64,000 nt of DNA from Gracilibacillus suaedae (GCF_017599345.1 NZ_JAGFVL010000032.1:124001-188000), one strand, 5' to 3'; positions 18,042-27,733 are shown, counted from the stretch's first letter. Notes: generated from the sequence alone by a model not told the origin. Translations and numbers: made by a program.

Positions 18042-20330
18042 ATGACTGATCAGAATAAATTATTGTGGTATAAAGAACCGGCAAAGAACTGGAATGAGGC
18101 GTTACCTATTGGTAATGGCAGGCTTGGTGGCATGGTTTTCGGGCAAGTTACAAAAGAGAAGGTACAGTTAAACGAAGATACGGTTTGGTATGGAGGACCG
18201 CGTGATCGAATTAATCCAGATGCGCTTCCTAATCTATCTAAAGTAAGAGAATTGCTTTCTCAAGGGAAATTAACGGAAGCAGAAGAATTAGCAAAGCTTT
18301 GTTTTTCCGGAATTCCAAAATCTCAACGTCATTATGAACCATTAGGTGAGCTAATCATCCAATTTAATAATGCAGATACCACTGATTATTATAGAGAATT
18401 AGATTTGAATAATGGAATAGTAAAAACAAAGTACCGATCAGAAGGCATAGAGTTTCAAAGGGAAGTGTTTACGAGTTATCCAGATCAAGTAATGATCATG
18501 AGGATTACTGCTTCGGAGGAAAATGCCATTTCATTACAAGCAAATATAGATAGGGGAAATACAAGGAACTTAGATTCTACCAAACCTCTTTTCTCTAATA
18601 GTATAGTAATGAATGGAGAAACAGGTGGAAGGGATGGCATTGCTTTTTCAGCCGCTATGAGGGTGAGTGCTGATGATGGAATTGTTCAAACGCTTGGTAA
18701 TCGTATTTGTGTGAATAATGCTAGTGCAGTGACTATTTTGTTATCGGCTGCGACGACTTATCGATTCCCTGATCCAGAAAAGCGGTGCCTAAATATAATT
18801 GCATCAGCTGAGAATAAAAGCTATCAAGACTTAAAGTCAGCTCATATAAGGGATTATCAAAGCCTGTTTCATCGAGTGGAGTTGGAATTAGAGGATCAAC
18901 TGCGGATAACATCATTGCCAATAAATGAGCGATTAGAACGGATGAAACAAGGAGAAACAGATATCGATTTGATCAATATATATTTTCATTTTGGGCGCTA
19001 CTTAATGATTGCATCAAGTCGTCCAAATTCACTGCCTGCGACATTACAAGGAATCTGGAATGATAACATGCTTCCGCCTTGGGATAGTAAGTATACGATA
19101 AATATAAATGCCCAAATGAATTATTGGCCGGCAGAAGTTTGCAATTTGTCAGAATGTCATGAGCCGTTATTTCACCAAATTGAAAAAATGCGGGAGTCCG
19201 GGAGATTAACAGCTCAGAAGATGTATGACTGTCGTGGATTTACCGCTCATCATAATACCGATATTTGGGGAGATACTGCACCGCAAGATATCTACCCGCC
19301 AGCAAGTTATTGGCCAATGGGAGCCGCATGGCTTTGCCTTCATTTATGGGAGCATTATGAATATAACGTTGACAAAGAATTTTTAGCTAAAGCTTATGAA
19401 GCGATGAAAGAAGCAGCTATATTTTTCGTCGATTTCCTAGTTGAAAATCAAGACGGATACATGATCACAACCCCTTCGGTATCACCAGAAAATTCATATA
19501 AGTTACCAAGTGGAGAAATAGGGAAAATGTGTGAAGCACCGGCAATGGACAGTCAAATTCTCCATGCACTTTTTTCTAATTGTATCGCAGCAAGTGAGGT
19601 TTTAGAAACTGACAAAGAATTTCGTGATCAGCTACTGTATCTAAGGTCAAAGCTTCCTGAAATTCAAATCGGAAAGTATGGCCAAATTCAAGAGTGGTTG
19701 GAAGATTATGAGGAAGCGGAACCAGGTCACCGACATATTTCTCACTTATTTGCTGTACATCCCAGTAATCAAATATCGCCAATTACGACACCGAAATTGG
19801 CGAAGGCAGCAGAAGTAACATTAAATCGTAGATTAGAGCATGGCGGTGGGCATACCGGTTGGAGTCGAGCGTGGATTATCAACATGTGGGCACGTTTATT
19901 TAAAGGAGAGGATGCCTACGAAAATATTAAGGAGTTGTTAAAAACATCTACTCTACCGAATTTATTTGACAACCACCCTCCGTTTCAAATTGATGGGAAC
20001 TTTGGCGGTACAGCAGCAATCGTGGAGATGATCGTCCAAAGTCATCAAAACGAAATTCATCTATTACCAGCTTTGCCTAAAGATTGGAGAACTGGTTATG
20101 TGAAAGGGCTAAAAGTCAGAGGTGGATTTACGCTAGAGATCAAATGGCAGGATCATCAATTAATGTATGTCCATATAAAAGCGTCACAATCAAGGATCTG
20201 CCGTCTTAGGATGAGTCATCCATTTAAGGTCAGCATTGATAAAGGAGAAATCTCTCAACTGGAAACAGGTTTGTTAGAGTTTGATGTAAAAAAGGATCAT
20301 TTGTATCAATTAACTTTCAACACTAAATAA
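18042..20330 (+). CDS. Glycoside hydrolase family 95 (alpha-L-fucosidase/galactosidase type)
   Basis: GH95 enzyme of 762 aa with no signal peptide, so probably cytoplasmic. The N-terminal domain opens with the family signature WNEALPIGNGRLGGMVFG. An (alpha/alpha)6 barrel follows, with MNYWPAEVCNLSECHEP, HHNTDIWGDTAP, TPSVSPENSY (probable acid Glu) and HPPFQIDGNFGGTAA. GH95 enzymes remove alpha-L-fucose or alpha-L-galactose from xyloglucan or pectin side chains. ATG at 18042 follows GAGGTG; a GTG at 18033 overlaps that site. It precedes the decayed pectin methylesterase and was probably cotranscribed with it. Confidence 0.9.
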   Translation: MTDQNKLLWYKEPAKNWNEALPIGNGRLGGMVFGQVTKEKVQLNEDTVWYGGPRDRINPDALPNLSKVRELLSQGKLTEAEELAKLCFSGIPKSQRHYEPLGELIIQFNNADTTDYYRELDLNNGIVKTKYRSEGIEFQREVFTSYPDQVMIMRITASEENAISLQANIDRGNTRNLDSTKPLFSNSIVMNGETGGRDGIAFSAAMRVSADDGIVQTLGNRICVNNASAVTILLSAATTYRFPDPEKRCLNIIASAENKSYQDLKSAHIRDYQSLFHRVELELEDQLRITSLPINERLERMKQGETDIDLINIYFHFGRYLMIASSRPNSLPATLQGIWNDNMLPPWDSKYTININAQMNYWPAEVCNLSECHEPLFHQIEKMRESGRLTAQKMYDCRGFTAHHNTDIWGDTAPQDIYPPASYWPMGAAWLCLHLWEHYEYNVDKEFLAKAYEAMKEAAIFFVDFLVENQDGYMITTPSVSPENSYKLPSGEIGKMCEAPAMDSQILHALFSNCIAASEVLETDKEFRDQLLYLRSKLPEIQIGKYGQIQEWLEDYEEAEPGHRHISHLFAVHPSNQISPITTPKLAKAAEVTLNRRLEHGGGHTGWSRAWIINMWARLFKGEDAYENIKELLKTSTLPNLFDNHPPFQIDGNFGGTAAIVEMIVQSHQNEIHLLPALPKDWRTGYVKGLKVRGGFTLEIKWQDHQLMYVHIKASQSRICRLRMSHPFKVSIDKGEISQLETGLLEFDVKKDHLYQLTFNTK

Positions 20331-20346
20331 GATAGGTAGAAAAAGA

Positions 20347-21386
20347 ATGAATAATAAAATAAAAACTATAAAACAGCGTTATTGTCTGCAAATCGACTAT
20401 ATCATAGATCAACATTATTCAGGGAAAGAAGAGGAAAAGTATCAGGAAAAAAAGTATATTCCTCTATACAAAAGGCTTAGACAGTGTTAAAGAAGATTCT
20501 GCAACCATATTTATTTCCGAGGGGGGTTTATGGAAAAATAGAAATAGAAAAGCCTTCGATTACATTAATAGGTGAGGGTAGAGACAAAACCGTTGTAACG
20601 TATGATGTGGCAAGTGGTACAGAAAAAATGATGGTACGACATATGGCACATTTGGCAGTGCTAGTGTCACCGTTAGAGAACCGAATTTTACTGCGATTAA
20701 TATGAACTTTGAGAATAGTTTTGATTACATAAATGAATATCGAAAGAGAGATGATGATCCAACAAAAGTTTTCTCATATCCAAGCGGTTGCCTTTCGTAC
20801 CACAGATGAAAGTGATAATGTGATGTTTGAACATTGCCGCTTTCGAGGTTACCAAGATACGTTGCTTGTAGATGCCGGTACACATTACTTTACTAATTGT
20901 GTAATTGAAGGTGCGGTTGATTTTATTTTTGGTAGTTGCCAGACTGTATTTGAAGCGTGTGATATTGTGTCATTAGATCGAGGTGAAACGGAAAATAATG
21001 GTTTTATTACCGCTGCGAGTACCTCCATTGATGTTCCGTATGGTTACTTATTTGAATCATGTAAGCTATTAAAAGATTCAACGGATATGGCAGATGACAC
21101 AGTATATCTAGGAAGACCATGGCATCCTGGTGGAGATCCAGATGCACAGGCTAGTGTATTGTTTTATCACTGTGACGTGGATGCTCATATCAAAGCTCAG
21201 GGATGGACAGAGATGGGGGGATTTTCTCCAATGGAAGAGCGGCTGTATGAATATAGTAGTCAAGGTGCCGGAGCCATTTTGAATGATAAGAGGAGACTCT
21301 TAACTAAACAAGAAGCAGAGCGGTTTCGTGACTATTTGCGATATTGCTGTGTAGGGAACAGAAAAATTCGTTATTCTCCGCTATGA
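20347..21386 (+). pseudogene. Pectin methylesterase (CE8) pseudogene, multiple frameshifts
   Basis: Reading across frames gives a recognisable CE8 pectinesterase. SIQKAL, DSVKEDSATIFISEG, VYGKIEIEKPSITLIGEG, DGTTYGTFGSASVTV and QAVAFRTTDESDN each lie in a different frame from the next or need a shift near about 20475, 20520, 20627 and 20770. From 20772 the frame is open to 21386 and keeps GYQDTLLVDAG, GAVDFIFGS and LGRPWHPGG, which include catalytic Asp residues and the Arg/Trp pair. Four shifts in under 450 bases argue for true decay rather than one sequencing error. No signal peptide is seen, so the ancestor was probably cytoplasmic. Confidence 0.85.
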
Positions 21387-21436
21387 GAAGGTGCAACAAT
21401 TCTTGTTAGAAGTAATAGGTTGACTTTTAACAATGG

Positions 21437-21460
21437 ACCGGCGGTGTTTGCCGGTTTTTC
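21437..21460 (+). terminator. Intrinsic terminator after the pectinesterase pseudogene
   Basis: ACCGGC and GCCGGT with an 8-base loop, then TTTTTC. Confidence 0.6.
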
Positions 21461-21718
21461 TTATTTTCCTATTCTATAGAGCTTATTTTAACCTTGATGT
21501 AGCCAAATGATACTCATAAATTCTGGTTAAATACAAAACATAATATTAAAGAGTGGATTACAATATGATAATGAGTACATGAATACAATGAAGAATAGTG
21601 AAAAGTAGCGAATAAATGTAAGAAATGCAGGATTCTGATGATAGAAAATACGATTGATGGAAAAATAAAAATGATAAACTAACAAGTCATGCTGGTGAAA
21701 CTATTCCAAGGAAAGGAT
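21461..21718. other. Gene-free AT-rich spacer
   Basis: Apart from the terminator just before it and the ribosome site AAGGA at 21708-21712, I see no gene or repeat here. A forespore promoter for the following spore-protein gene is expected but could not be placed. Confidence 0.4.
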
Positions 21719-21994
21719 ATGAATAAAATGGCGAAAAGGAATAAAATACTTGTTCCAGAAGCTCGAGAAGGATTGGACCAATTAAAAGCAAAAATAGCTA
21801 ATACAAATGATCCACAAAAAGCAAAGTATGAAGTGGCAGCAGAACAACATGTATCACTTGAGCAAGGCTATAATGGGAATATTAAGGCTAAAGATGCTGG
21901 AAAAATAGGTGGACACATAGGTGGTAATATGGTCCAAGAATTAGTCAAGATGGGGCAACAACAGCTTCAACAAAATCAGGAAGATTCCAAGTAA
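21719..21994 (+). CDS. Alpha/beta-type small acid-soluble spore protein
   Basis: Small acid-soluble spore protein of about 91 aa that would coat and protect forespore DNA. The family core is clear: LVPEAREGLDQLKAKIA, YEVAAEQHV (around the usual germination-protease site), GYNGNIKAKDAGKIGG and GGNMVQELVKMGQ. Its glutamine-rich tail makes it longer than the usual 60-75 aa. Start is ATG at 21719 or 21728 (MAKRNK). It marks the organism as an endospore former. It is an isolated gene, as typical of the ssp family. Confidence 0.9.
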   Translation: MNKMAKRNKILVPEAREGLDQLKAKIANTNDPQKAKYEVAAEQHVSLEQGYNGNIKAKDAGKIGGHIGGNMVQELVKMGQQQLQQNQEDSK

Positions 21995-22150
21995 GAGGGT
22001 CAGTTTTGGCATTCATGGAAGATGTTTAATCAAAGGAAGCTAAAGCGGTTGATCCTACATTTAATAGTAGATGGATGAACCGCTTATTGAAAAAAGTTCC
22101 CATAAAGGGAATAATTGAGAATATATTATCTGGTTCACTTTAAAAGTATT

Positions 22151-22522
22151 CTATTTTTCATTTATACTTTGGTATTGTGATTTAATTTTATAAATTTCTT
22201 CGTCATGCTTAAAAACCATCTCTTTAAGATAATTAAAATCATCTTTAGTGGCTTTACTGTTTAACTTTTGCATCGTTTCCATATGATACTCACTTATTTT
22301 GGCTGTTTGTTCTTGAATGGCATTTGTTTTATTTTCTAATCGATCAAAACGTTCATTGAATTGACGGTCCATTTCATCAAGCCGTTGATTCACTTTTGTT
22401 TGTTCGTCTTTGATGCCACCGATTGTACCATTAATACCAGAAATAGTACCGTTAACGCCGTTAATCTCAGCTTTCATCCCTTTTATCTCATCTAAAATCT
22501 CCAATAAAAGTTTTTCTGCCAT
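22151..22522 (-). CDS. Coiled-coil protein of unknown function
   Basis: A 123-aa highly charged protein. Residues 1-20 (MAEKLLLEILDEIKGMKAEI) begin a helix, then a curious Gly/Asn/Ile-rich heptad-like run with GVNGT, GINGT and GIKDE repeats (about 21-40), and then a long Glu/Lys/Gln coiled coil to the end. No signal or membrane segment. Such proteins occur widely in Bacillaceae, annotated only as hypothetical. ATG at 22522 follows AAGGAGTG; the start six codons upstream overlaps that site. Confidence 0.7.
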   Translation of the reverse strand: MAEKLLLEILDEIKGMKAEINGVNGTISGINGTIGGIKDEQTKVNQRLDEMDRQFNERFDRLENKTNAIQEQTAKISEYHMETMQKLNSKATKDDFNYLKEMVFKHDEEIYKIKSQYQSINEK

Positions 22523-22849
22523 ATAACAGCACTCCTTCATATTATATGTTTGATTATAGCGTACTTGACGGATGTTTTGACATAGGATTCAAGGAAAGTA
22601 AATCGTATTTGCAGTTCTGGAATCTAAAGTGTGTCGGGGTTAACTTAGGGTGGACTAATTTATACTTATGGATTTTGGCATCACCTGCTTTAAGGGGAGT
22701 GTGATGACTTTTCACGAATGTATGTTTTATATGCAATCAAGGAATATGGACGCTTCCTTGATCTACAGAAGTTAAACTGTGTAACTGAGGAGATATATGT
22801 TCTCAAATTACACAATTTCTTTTTTGAAGTTATCTGTCCCTCTTAATAA

Positions 22850-22918
22850 AGCGTAATGATTCCTATTTACAAGAAAGATGGAAGAGAGTTATAATAACTG
22901 TAAAACGTAATCATTACG
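22850..22918 (+). promoter_or_regulatory. Zur-type box(es) upstream of the FAD protein
   Basis: CGTAATCATTACG at 22906-22918 is a perfect 6-1-6 palindrome and fits the Zur consensus TCGTAATNATTACGA except for one flank base. A weaker copy, CGTAATGATTCC, starts near 22851. Fur and PerR boxes lack the outer CG pairs, so Zur is favoured. TATAAT at 22890-22895 lies between the two copies. Confidence 0.55.
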
Positions 22919-22978
22919 AACTAACTATACAACAGTAGGATGTACAGGTAGTAAAAGCAAGAAGGGGATGGAAAACGG

Positions 22979-24142
22979 ATGTATAAATGGATTATTATTG
23001 GTGGGGGGATTCATGGATGCACAATTGCGATTCATTTATTAAAGAGTGGGAAGGTAGAACCCAACGAACTATTAATTGTTGATCGTTATGAAAAACCTCT
23101 ACACAAGTGGTCAATGATCACAAGTAAAATAGGTATGGATTTTCTTCGCTCGCCATCTGTGCACCACATTGACCAAGATCCATTCAGTTTGCAGAATTAT
23201 GCAAAAGATATGAGTGAGGTTAACGCTTTTCTTGGACGATATAAAAGACCAAGATTAGATTTATTTAATGAGCATTGTTTTGAATTATTAGATTCATTAG
23301 CAATTGATAAAATGTGGTATCAAGCGGAAGTAGAAGATATTCGTTCCTTAAAGGGGAAATGGCGTATATATACACGTCAAGCAGATTTCTTGGAAACGCA
23401 TAATGTTGTATTGGCATTAGGTGTAAATGAGCAGCCTGCATTTCCTGAGTGGGCACTTCCACTACGAGAAAAAGTTCCAGACAAGGTAAAACATATTTTC
23501 GAGGAAGAAGCAGACGTCAAGGAAGAAGTAGGCAATGTCTGTCTTATCGGTGGCGGAATATCAGCAGCACACTTGGCAGTAAAGTTATGTGAATGGACAA
23601 AGGGAAAAGTGACAATCGTAAAGCGACACCCATTTAGAGTACATGATTTTGACAGTGATCCAGGTTGGTTAGGTCCCAAACGTTTAACTAAGTACAACAA
23701 AGTAACAGATTTTAGTAAACGTCGTTTAATAATTAATAAAGCACGAAACAGAGGTTCTGTTCCACGAAATATGTTTTTAAAATTAAAAAAATGCCAAACG
23801 GATCATCGCTTAGAAGTTATCGATGATGAAGTGAAAACAGCTTCATATGTTGACGGTAGAATTCGATTGTCCTTTAACCAAAATAATGCAAGGGAGTTCT
23901 CATCTATTTGGTTAGCCACTGGTTCACAAGCTAGAATACCCGAAAATCAATTAATGGATAAAATCATTTTAAATGAAAATTTACCTTGCGCCTCATGTGG
24001 ATTTCCAATAGTAAATAAGCGATTAGAATGGAAGCAAGGTTTGTACGTTTCTGGGGCATTAGCAGAATTAGAGATTGGTCCAGTTGCCCGTAATATCTCT
24101 GGAGCTAGGAAAGTGGCTGTTAAATTAGCGGATTTAGCTTAG
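22979..24142 (+). CDS. FAD/NAD(P)-binding oxidoreductase
   Basis: Two-dinucleotide-binding flavoprotein of 387 aa. The FAD motif is IIGGGIHGCTIA (about 5-16), and a second Rossmann motif, CLIGGGISAAHLA, lies near 188-200 for NAD(P). CASCGFP sits near 338-344. It resembles lysine/ornithine-monooxygenase-like and thioredoxin-reductase-like folds, but I cannot assign a substrate. ATG at 22979 follows a GGGGATGG-type site. Zur-like boxes upstream suggest induction by zinc starvation (inference). A clear terminator follows. Confidence 0.78.
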   Translation: MYKWIIIGGGIHGCTIAIHLLKSGKVEPNELLIVDRYEKPLHKWSMITSKIGMDFLRSPSVHHIDQDPFSLQNYAKDMSEVNAFLGRYKRPRLDLFNEHCFELLDSLAIDKMWYQAEVEDIRSLKGKWRIYTRQADFLETHNVVLALGVNEQPAFPEWALPLREKVPDKVKHIFEEEADVKEEVGNVCLIGGGISAAHLAVKLCEWTKGKVTIVKRHPFRVHDFDSDPGWLGPKRLTKYNKVTDFSKRRLIINKARNRGSVPRNMFLKLKKCQTDHRLEVIDDEVKTASYVDGRIRLSFNQNNAREFSSIWLATGSQARIPENQLMDKIILNENLPCASCGFPIVNKRLEWKQGLYVSGALAELEIGPVARNISGARKVAVKLADLA

Positions 24143-24150
24143 TGAATATA

Positions 24151-24188
24151 AAAAAACAACCAGTACTATTCCATGCTGGTTGTTTTTT
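24151..24188 (+). terminator. Bidirectional terminator
   Basis: AAAAAACAACCAG pairs perfectly with CTGGTTGTTTTTT; A- and T-runs on both sides let it serve the flavoprotein gene and the convergent gene at 24200-24562. Confidence 0.8.
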
Positions 24189-24199
24189 ACTGTAAAATT

Positions 24200-24562
24200 T
24201 TATAGGTTTGCAAGTAAAAAAATTTTCACTTTTTTATCGATAGGAGATAAGCCATTCAATTGAAATAAATCAGTCAAGTCAATAAATTGAAGTGCATTTA
24301 TATGATATTGCACACGGTTCTCAAGATAGATTTCTATTCGTTTAATCGATTCATAAACTATTTTTGGTGCTATGTTAAATGCATCTGCTGCTTCTAGAAT
24401 GGGGGATTTTTCCTGAAAAAGAGCTAATAAGTGTTGTTCGGTTATAGCTTGTTCTATAAGCGTGTCTTCTCTTGACTCAATATATTGATAGAGTTTTTGA
24501 TCCTCTAATGGTAATTCTTTAAGAGCCTTATCACGTGCATATTTATATAGTTGTCCGTTCAT
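24200..24562 (-). CDS. Small helical protein of unknown function
   Basis: A 120-aa soluble, mostly helical protein (begins MNGQLYKYARDKALKELP). The middle, ILEAADAFNIAPKIVYESI, could be a helix-turn-helix-like element, but this is weak. ATG at 24562 follows GGGGGA; a TTG 15 bases upstream overlaps that site. A Zur-like sequence sits about 30 bases upstream, and the convergent gene has Zur-like boxes too, so the pair may share zinc control. Confidence 0.65.
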   Translation of the reverse strand: MNGQLYKYARDKALKELPLEDQKLYQYIESREDTLIEQAITEQHLLALFQEKSPILEAADAFNIAPKIVYESIKRIEIYLENRVQYHINALQFIDLTDLFQLNGLSPIDKKVKIFLLANL

Positions 24563-24589
24563 ATAATAATCCCCCAACTGTTATCAAAA

Positions 24590-24602
24590 CGAAACCATTA
24601 CG
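24590..24602 (-). promoter_or_regulatory. Zur-like box upstream of 24200-24562
   Basis: CGAAACCATTACG has one perfect half-site (ATTACG) and two mismatches in the other half of the 6-1-6 palindrome. On its own this is weak; its value is the match to 22906-22918. Confidence 0.35.
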
Positions 24603-24889
24603 ATTTGTGAGTATATTAAATCATACTATTGAGTAATATGTAAAGGAGAACAGTTGAAAAATTGAATTAATTTATGTAAAGATTCTTTAAAATAACAGTT
24701 ATTAAAAAAATTATAATAACATCATTTATTGTAACCAAGCTAAAAGCCCTTGGACTATATACTCGTCATCCGTAATAATATTTGACATCTGCAGTACTTA
24801 TTCCGGTATTTGTACTTACTTGATATAATAGCCAATAGAGAATTATAGATAACTCAATGAGGAGAATTAGATGAAGGAAAAAATTTCTT
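24603..24889. other. Gene-free AT-rich spacer
   Basis: I see no gene, repeat or clear hairpin between the Zur-like box and the DUF5050-type remnant. Confidence 0.35.
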
Positions 24890-25373
24890 ATGGAAGAAGC
24901 ACAAGAGAAAAGGAAGCAATTGAAAATGAAAAGAAATGACTCGGTTATACGCACGGCTATCTTATGAATGGTGGGCGTTGGGTTACGGACGGGGAATGGA
25001 TCTATTATTCGATATTTAGTGACAGATTTTTTCGAATGCATCTGCTCAACATGTAATTGCAACGAAAGAGTGGTTATATTTCATTGAATTGGATGAGTAT
25101 TATCATTACCCGGTATGGCGAGAAAAACATGATGATTCTTATGGTTGTAAATGAAGCAGTGATAACTTGATATTCTATGTCAGTGACAATGATGATTTCA
25201 GCCTATACCGATATGACCTTTCATCTCAAGAAGAAAAAAAGCTAGTAGATGAAGAAGTACATTATATTCATATTATAGAGGATGAACTATTTTTTGCCCA
25301 CATGCTGGGACCTAATGCAATAGCTTGGAACCGAATGTTATTTGACGGACAACTACAAGAAAAAATACAATAA
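24890..25373 (+). pseudogene. DUF5050-type repeat protein, decayed
   Basis: Pieces in shifting frames read as a DUF5050-like beta-repeat protein. A charged N-terminus (MEEAQEKRKQLKMKR) is followed in another frame by MNGGRWVTDGEWIYYS, then after a shift near 25033 by VIATKEWLYFIELDEYYHY, an in-frame TGA near 25154, and LIFYVSDNDDFSLYRYDL onward to a stop at 25373. At least two frameshifts and one stop codon show loss of function. The last piece (25167-25373) has no ribosome site of its own. Confidence 0.65.
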
Positions 25374-25409
25374 AAAGATATATGAACTAGAAAAAAAGAG
25401 GTGTTAATC

Positions 25410-26543
25410 ATGCAATATGATTCGATTATAGTTGGAGCAGGCTCGATGGGAATGGCAGCAGGTTATTATCTAGCCAAACAAGGAAAGAACATTTTATTAA
25501 TAGATGCAGGAGATCCACCACATACAGAAGGTTCCCATCACGGAGAAACGAGAATAATCCGGCATGCATACGGTGAAGGGGAAAGTTACGTCGAAATGGC
25601 TTTGCGTGCCCAATCGTTATGGGAGCAATTACAGGAAGAAACCGATCGGAATATTTTTGTGCCAACAGGTGTGCTCAATATAGGTAAGGAAGATTCTGAT
25701 TTTATTCAAAATGTACGAAACAGTGCCTTGAATTATCAATTAGATGTTGAAACACTAACAGCAGCAGATATTAATTCAAAATGGCCAGGATTTGCTATTC
25801 CAGCAGGATTAATGGGCTGTTATGAAGTAAACACTGGTGTGTTAATGAGTGAAAATATCATCAAGACTTACAGAGAGCTAGCAATTAAGCATGGCGCTGT
25901 GCTAAAAGTAAATGAACCAGTAACAGATATTTTGATGGAGGAAAATAAGGTAACCATATCGACAGAAAATCAAAACTACACTGGAGCAACATTAATTTTA
26001 ACACCTGGAGCATATGCAAAGGAGACCCTTGCTAATATTGGTTTAGATTTACCGCTAGAAACAGTGCGTAAGACTTTTTCATGGTTTGCAGCAAATGAAG
26101 AATGGTATGCAGACGACCATTTTCCTGCTTTTAGTTTTGCTTTAGATCATGCGACCTATTATGGTTTTCCGAGTGTAGAAGGAGCCGGTGTTAAAATCGG
26201 CAGGCATGATGGTGGTATGAAACGGGATATCCATCAACCAATTGAGCCGTTTGGAACATATACCGAAGACAAACAGGATGTCTCGATGGTGGCAGATCAT
26301 TATTTCTCCAATATTGGTGATCACCAGGTGGGAAAAGTTTGTACCTATACGAATACACCAGATGGTGATTTTATCATTGATCGTCATCCTGATTATCAGC
26401 ATATCGTATTTGCTTGTGGCTTCTCCGGGCATGGGTACAAATTTAGTAGTGTCATCGGAGAGACTTTAGCCAAACTAATAGCTGAGGAACAACCGTTAGT
26501 GGATATTTCGCCATTTGCAAGTGAACGATTTTTTACTGAGTGA
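25410..26543 (+). CDS. solA: Monomeric sarcosine / N-methyl-L-tryptophan oxidase
   Basis: Flavin oxidase of 377 aa that would oxidise an N-methyl amino acid to the free amino acid, formaldehyde and H2O2. FAD motif IIVGAGSMGMAAGYYLA opens the protein. HHGETRIIRHAYGEG and the flavin-linking Cys of VCTYTNTPDGDFIIDRHP, plus FACGFSGHGYKF, are signatures of the MSOX/MTOX family. ATG at 25410 follows AAGAGGTG. The formaldehyde product links it functionally to hxlAB 2.4 kb downstream (inference). The symbol is given by family resemblance. Confidence 0.85.
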   Translation: MQYDSIIVGAGSMGMAAGYYLAKQGKNILLIDAGDPPHTEGSHHGETRIIRHAYGEGESYVEMALRAQSLWEQLQEETDRNIFVPTGVLNIGKEDSDFIQNVRNSALNYQLDVETLTAADINSKWPGFAIPAGLMGCYEVNTGVLMSENIIKTYRELAIKHGAVLKVNEPVTDILMEENKVTISTENQNYTGATLILTPGAYAKETLANIGLDLPLETVRKTFSWFAANEEWYADDHFPAFSFALDHATYYGFPSVEGAGVKIGRHDGGMKRDIHQPIEPFGTYTEDKQDVSMVADHYFSNIGDHQVGKVCTYTNTPDGDFIIDRHPDYQHIVFACGFSGHGYKFSSVIGETLAKLIAEEQPLVDISPFASERFFTE

Positions 26544-26593
26544 CAGATGCTAATCTATCGTTATATGGAAATAGGAAACAAGAGGTGGATTGG

Positions 26594-26953
26594 ATGGAAT
26601 TCATAATAACTGTAATTGGTTTGCTCATTTTGTTGTTCGTGGTTGAAAAAATAACAAATAAGATACTTTCGGTCGAACAGAGAAAAATTTCGGAAACATC
26701 TGGTAAAAGTATAGATCGTTGGGGTCAAACTATTTTATTTATAGTTTTTTTAATCATGCTATGGTTTGCGATAGATAGTTCAGACTTTCTTCTGCTTTTT
26801 TATGTTATGATCTATTTGGCATTATATTTTGGATTTCAGGCAATTATCGAATTTATCTATATAAAGGAATCGAGGCAGTATATCAGCACCATTGTAGTAT
26901 TAATACTAATTCTTGGTGTTATGTACAATTTAGATCATGATCCTTTTTGGTAA
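26594..26953 (+). CDS. DUF4181-like membrane protein
   Basis: A 119-aa protein with about four membrane helices and a short charged loop (VEQRKISETSGKSIDRWGQ) after the first. It resembles the DUF4181 group of Bacillus membrane proteins of unknown role. ATG at 26594 follows AGAGGTGG; starts further upstream overlap the oxidase end. It lies 50 bases behind the oxidase and could be cotranscribed. Confidence 0.7.
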   Translation: MEFIITVIGLLILLFVVEKITNKILSVEQRKISETSGKSIDRWGQTILFIVFLIMLWFAIDSSDFLLLFYVMIYLALYFGFQAIIEFIYIKESRQYISTIVVLILILGVMYNLDHDPFW

Positions 26954-27034
26954 GTGGTTAGCATACCTATAAAACAGTGATTGTTGGTGAGCTCCTTTGA
27001 TGTAGTGTTAGTCATATATTTTACAAGGTGTTAA

Positions 27035-27072
27035 AAAATACCGATAGCGGGTGAGGGCTATCGGTACTATAT
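27035..27072 (+). terminator. Bidirectional terminator
   Basis: TACCGATAGC pairs perfectly with GCTATCGGTA over an 8-base loop between the DUF4181 and GNAT genes; A-run before, T-rich after. Confidence 0.75.
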
Positions 27073-27099
27073 TTACTTCAATATTACGTTTGGTGGTTA

Positions 27100-27543
27100 T
27101 TAAGTTAAATGTAATGCATAATGATAAAATTGTGAGTCCTGTACATAGCCATTCTTTTCATATAGTCTTTGAGCAGAGTAATTATCTGGTGCGGTACTTA
27201 AGGTAATACTATTAGCACCTGTTTCAATAGCGTAATCTTTCGCTTTATGTAAAAGCATTTCTCCTATCCCTAATTTTCTACTTTCTGTTTCGACGTATAA
27301 ATCATTTAATATCCATTGTTTTTTCATAGATATTGATGAAAATGTAGGATATAGTTGAGTAAACCCTACATACTTTTCTTTGTCTTTAGCAATAAATATT
27401 ATAGAATCTTTGTTTTGTAAACGTTTTTTTATGTATGATTTAGCACTTTCTATATCTGATGTTTGCTGGTAAAACACGCGGTACAAATTAAATAAATACG
27501 ACACACCCTCTAAATCTTTCATCTTAGCTTGATATATTTCCAC
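27100..27543 (-). CDS. GNAT-family N-acetyltransferase
   Basis: Acetyl-CoA-dependent acyltransferase of 147 aa. The V/A motif region reads LNDLYVETESRKLGIGEML (acetyl-CoA pyrophosphate loop near RKLGIG), and motif B is near LYEKNGYVQDSQFYHY. The acceptor cannot be predicted. Translation begins at GTG (27543), eight bases behind AAGGAG. It is a single gene, with repeat copy R3 about 190 bases upstream. Confidence 0.85.
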   Translation of the reverse strand: MEIYQAKMKDLEGVSYLFNLYRVFYQQTSDIESAKSYIKKRLQNKDSIIFIAKDKEKYVGFTQLYPTFSSISMKKQWILNDLYVETESRKLGIGEMLLHKAKDYAIETGANSITLSTAPDNYSAQRLYEKNGYVQDSQFYHYALHLT

Positions 27544-27733
27544 TAATTTTTCTCCTTCCTATATTTTAGTTTGTAAAAGAACATTAGTATAGACTAATAA
27601 TCAATCCATTGGCTACAGTAGTTTTTCAATAATATTTTTTGGCCTTCATTTTATTTTAACATATTTTTGCCAGACACCATCTAGATGAACCTCCAACAAT
27701 ATCCTCCCATTTACTAAGTATATAAGAATGTAT

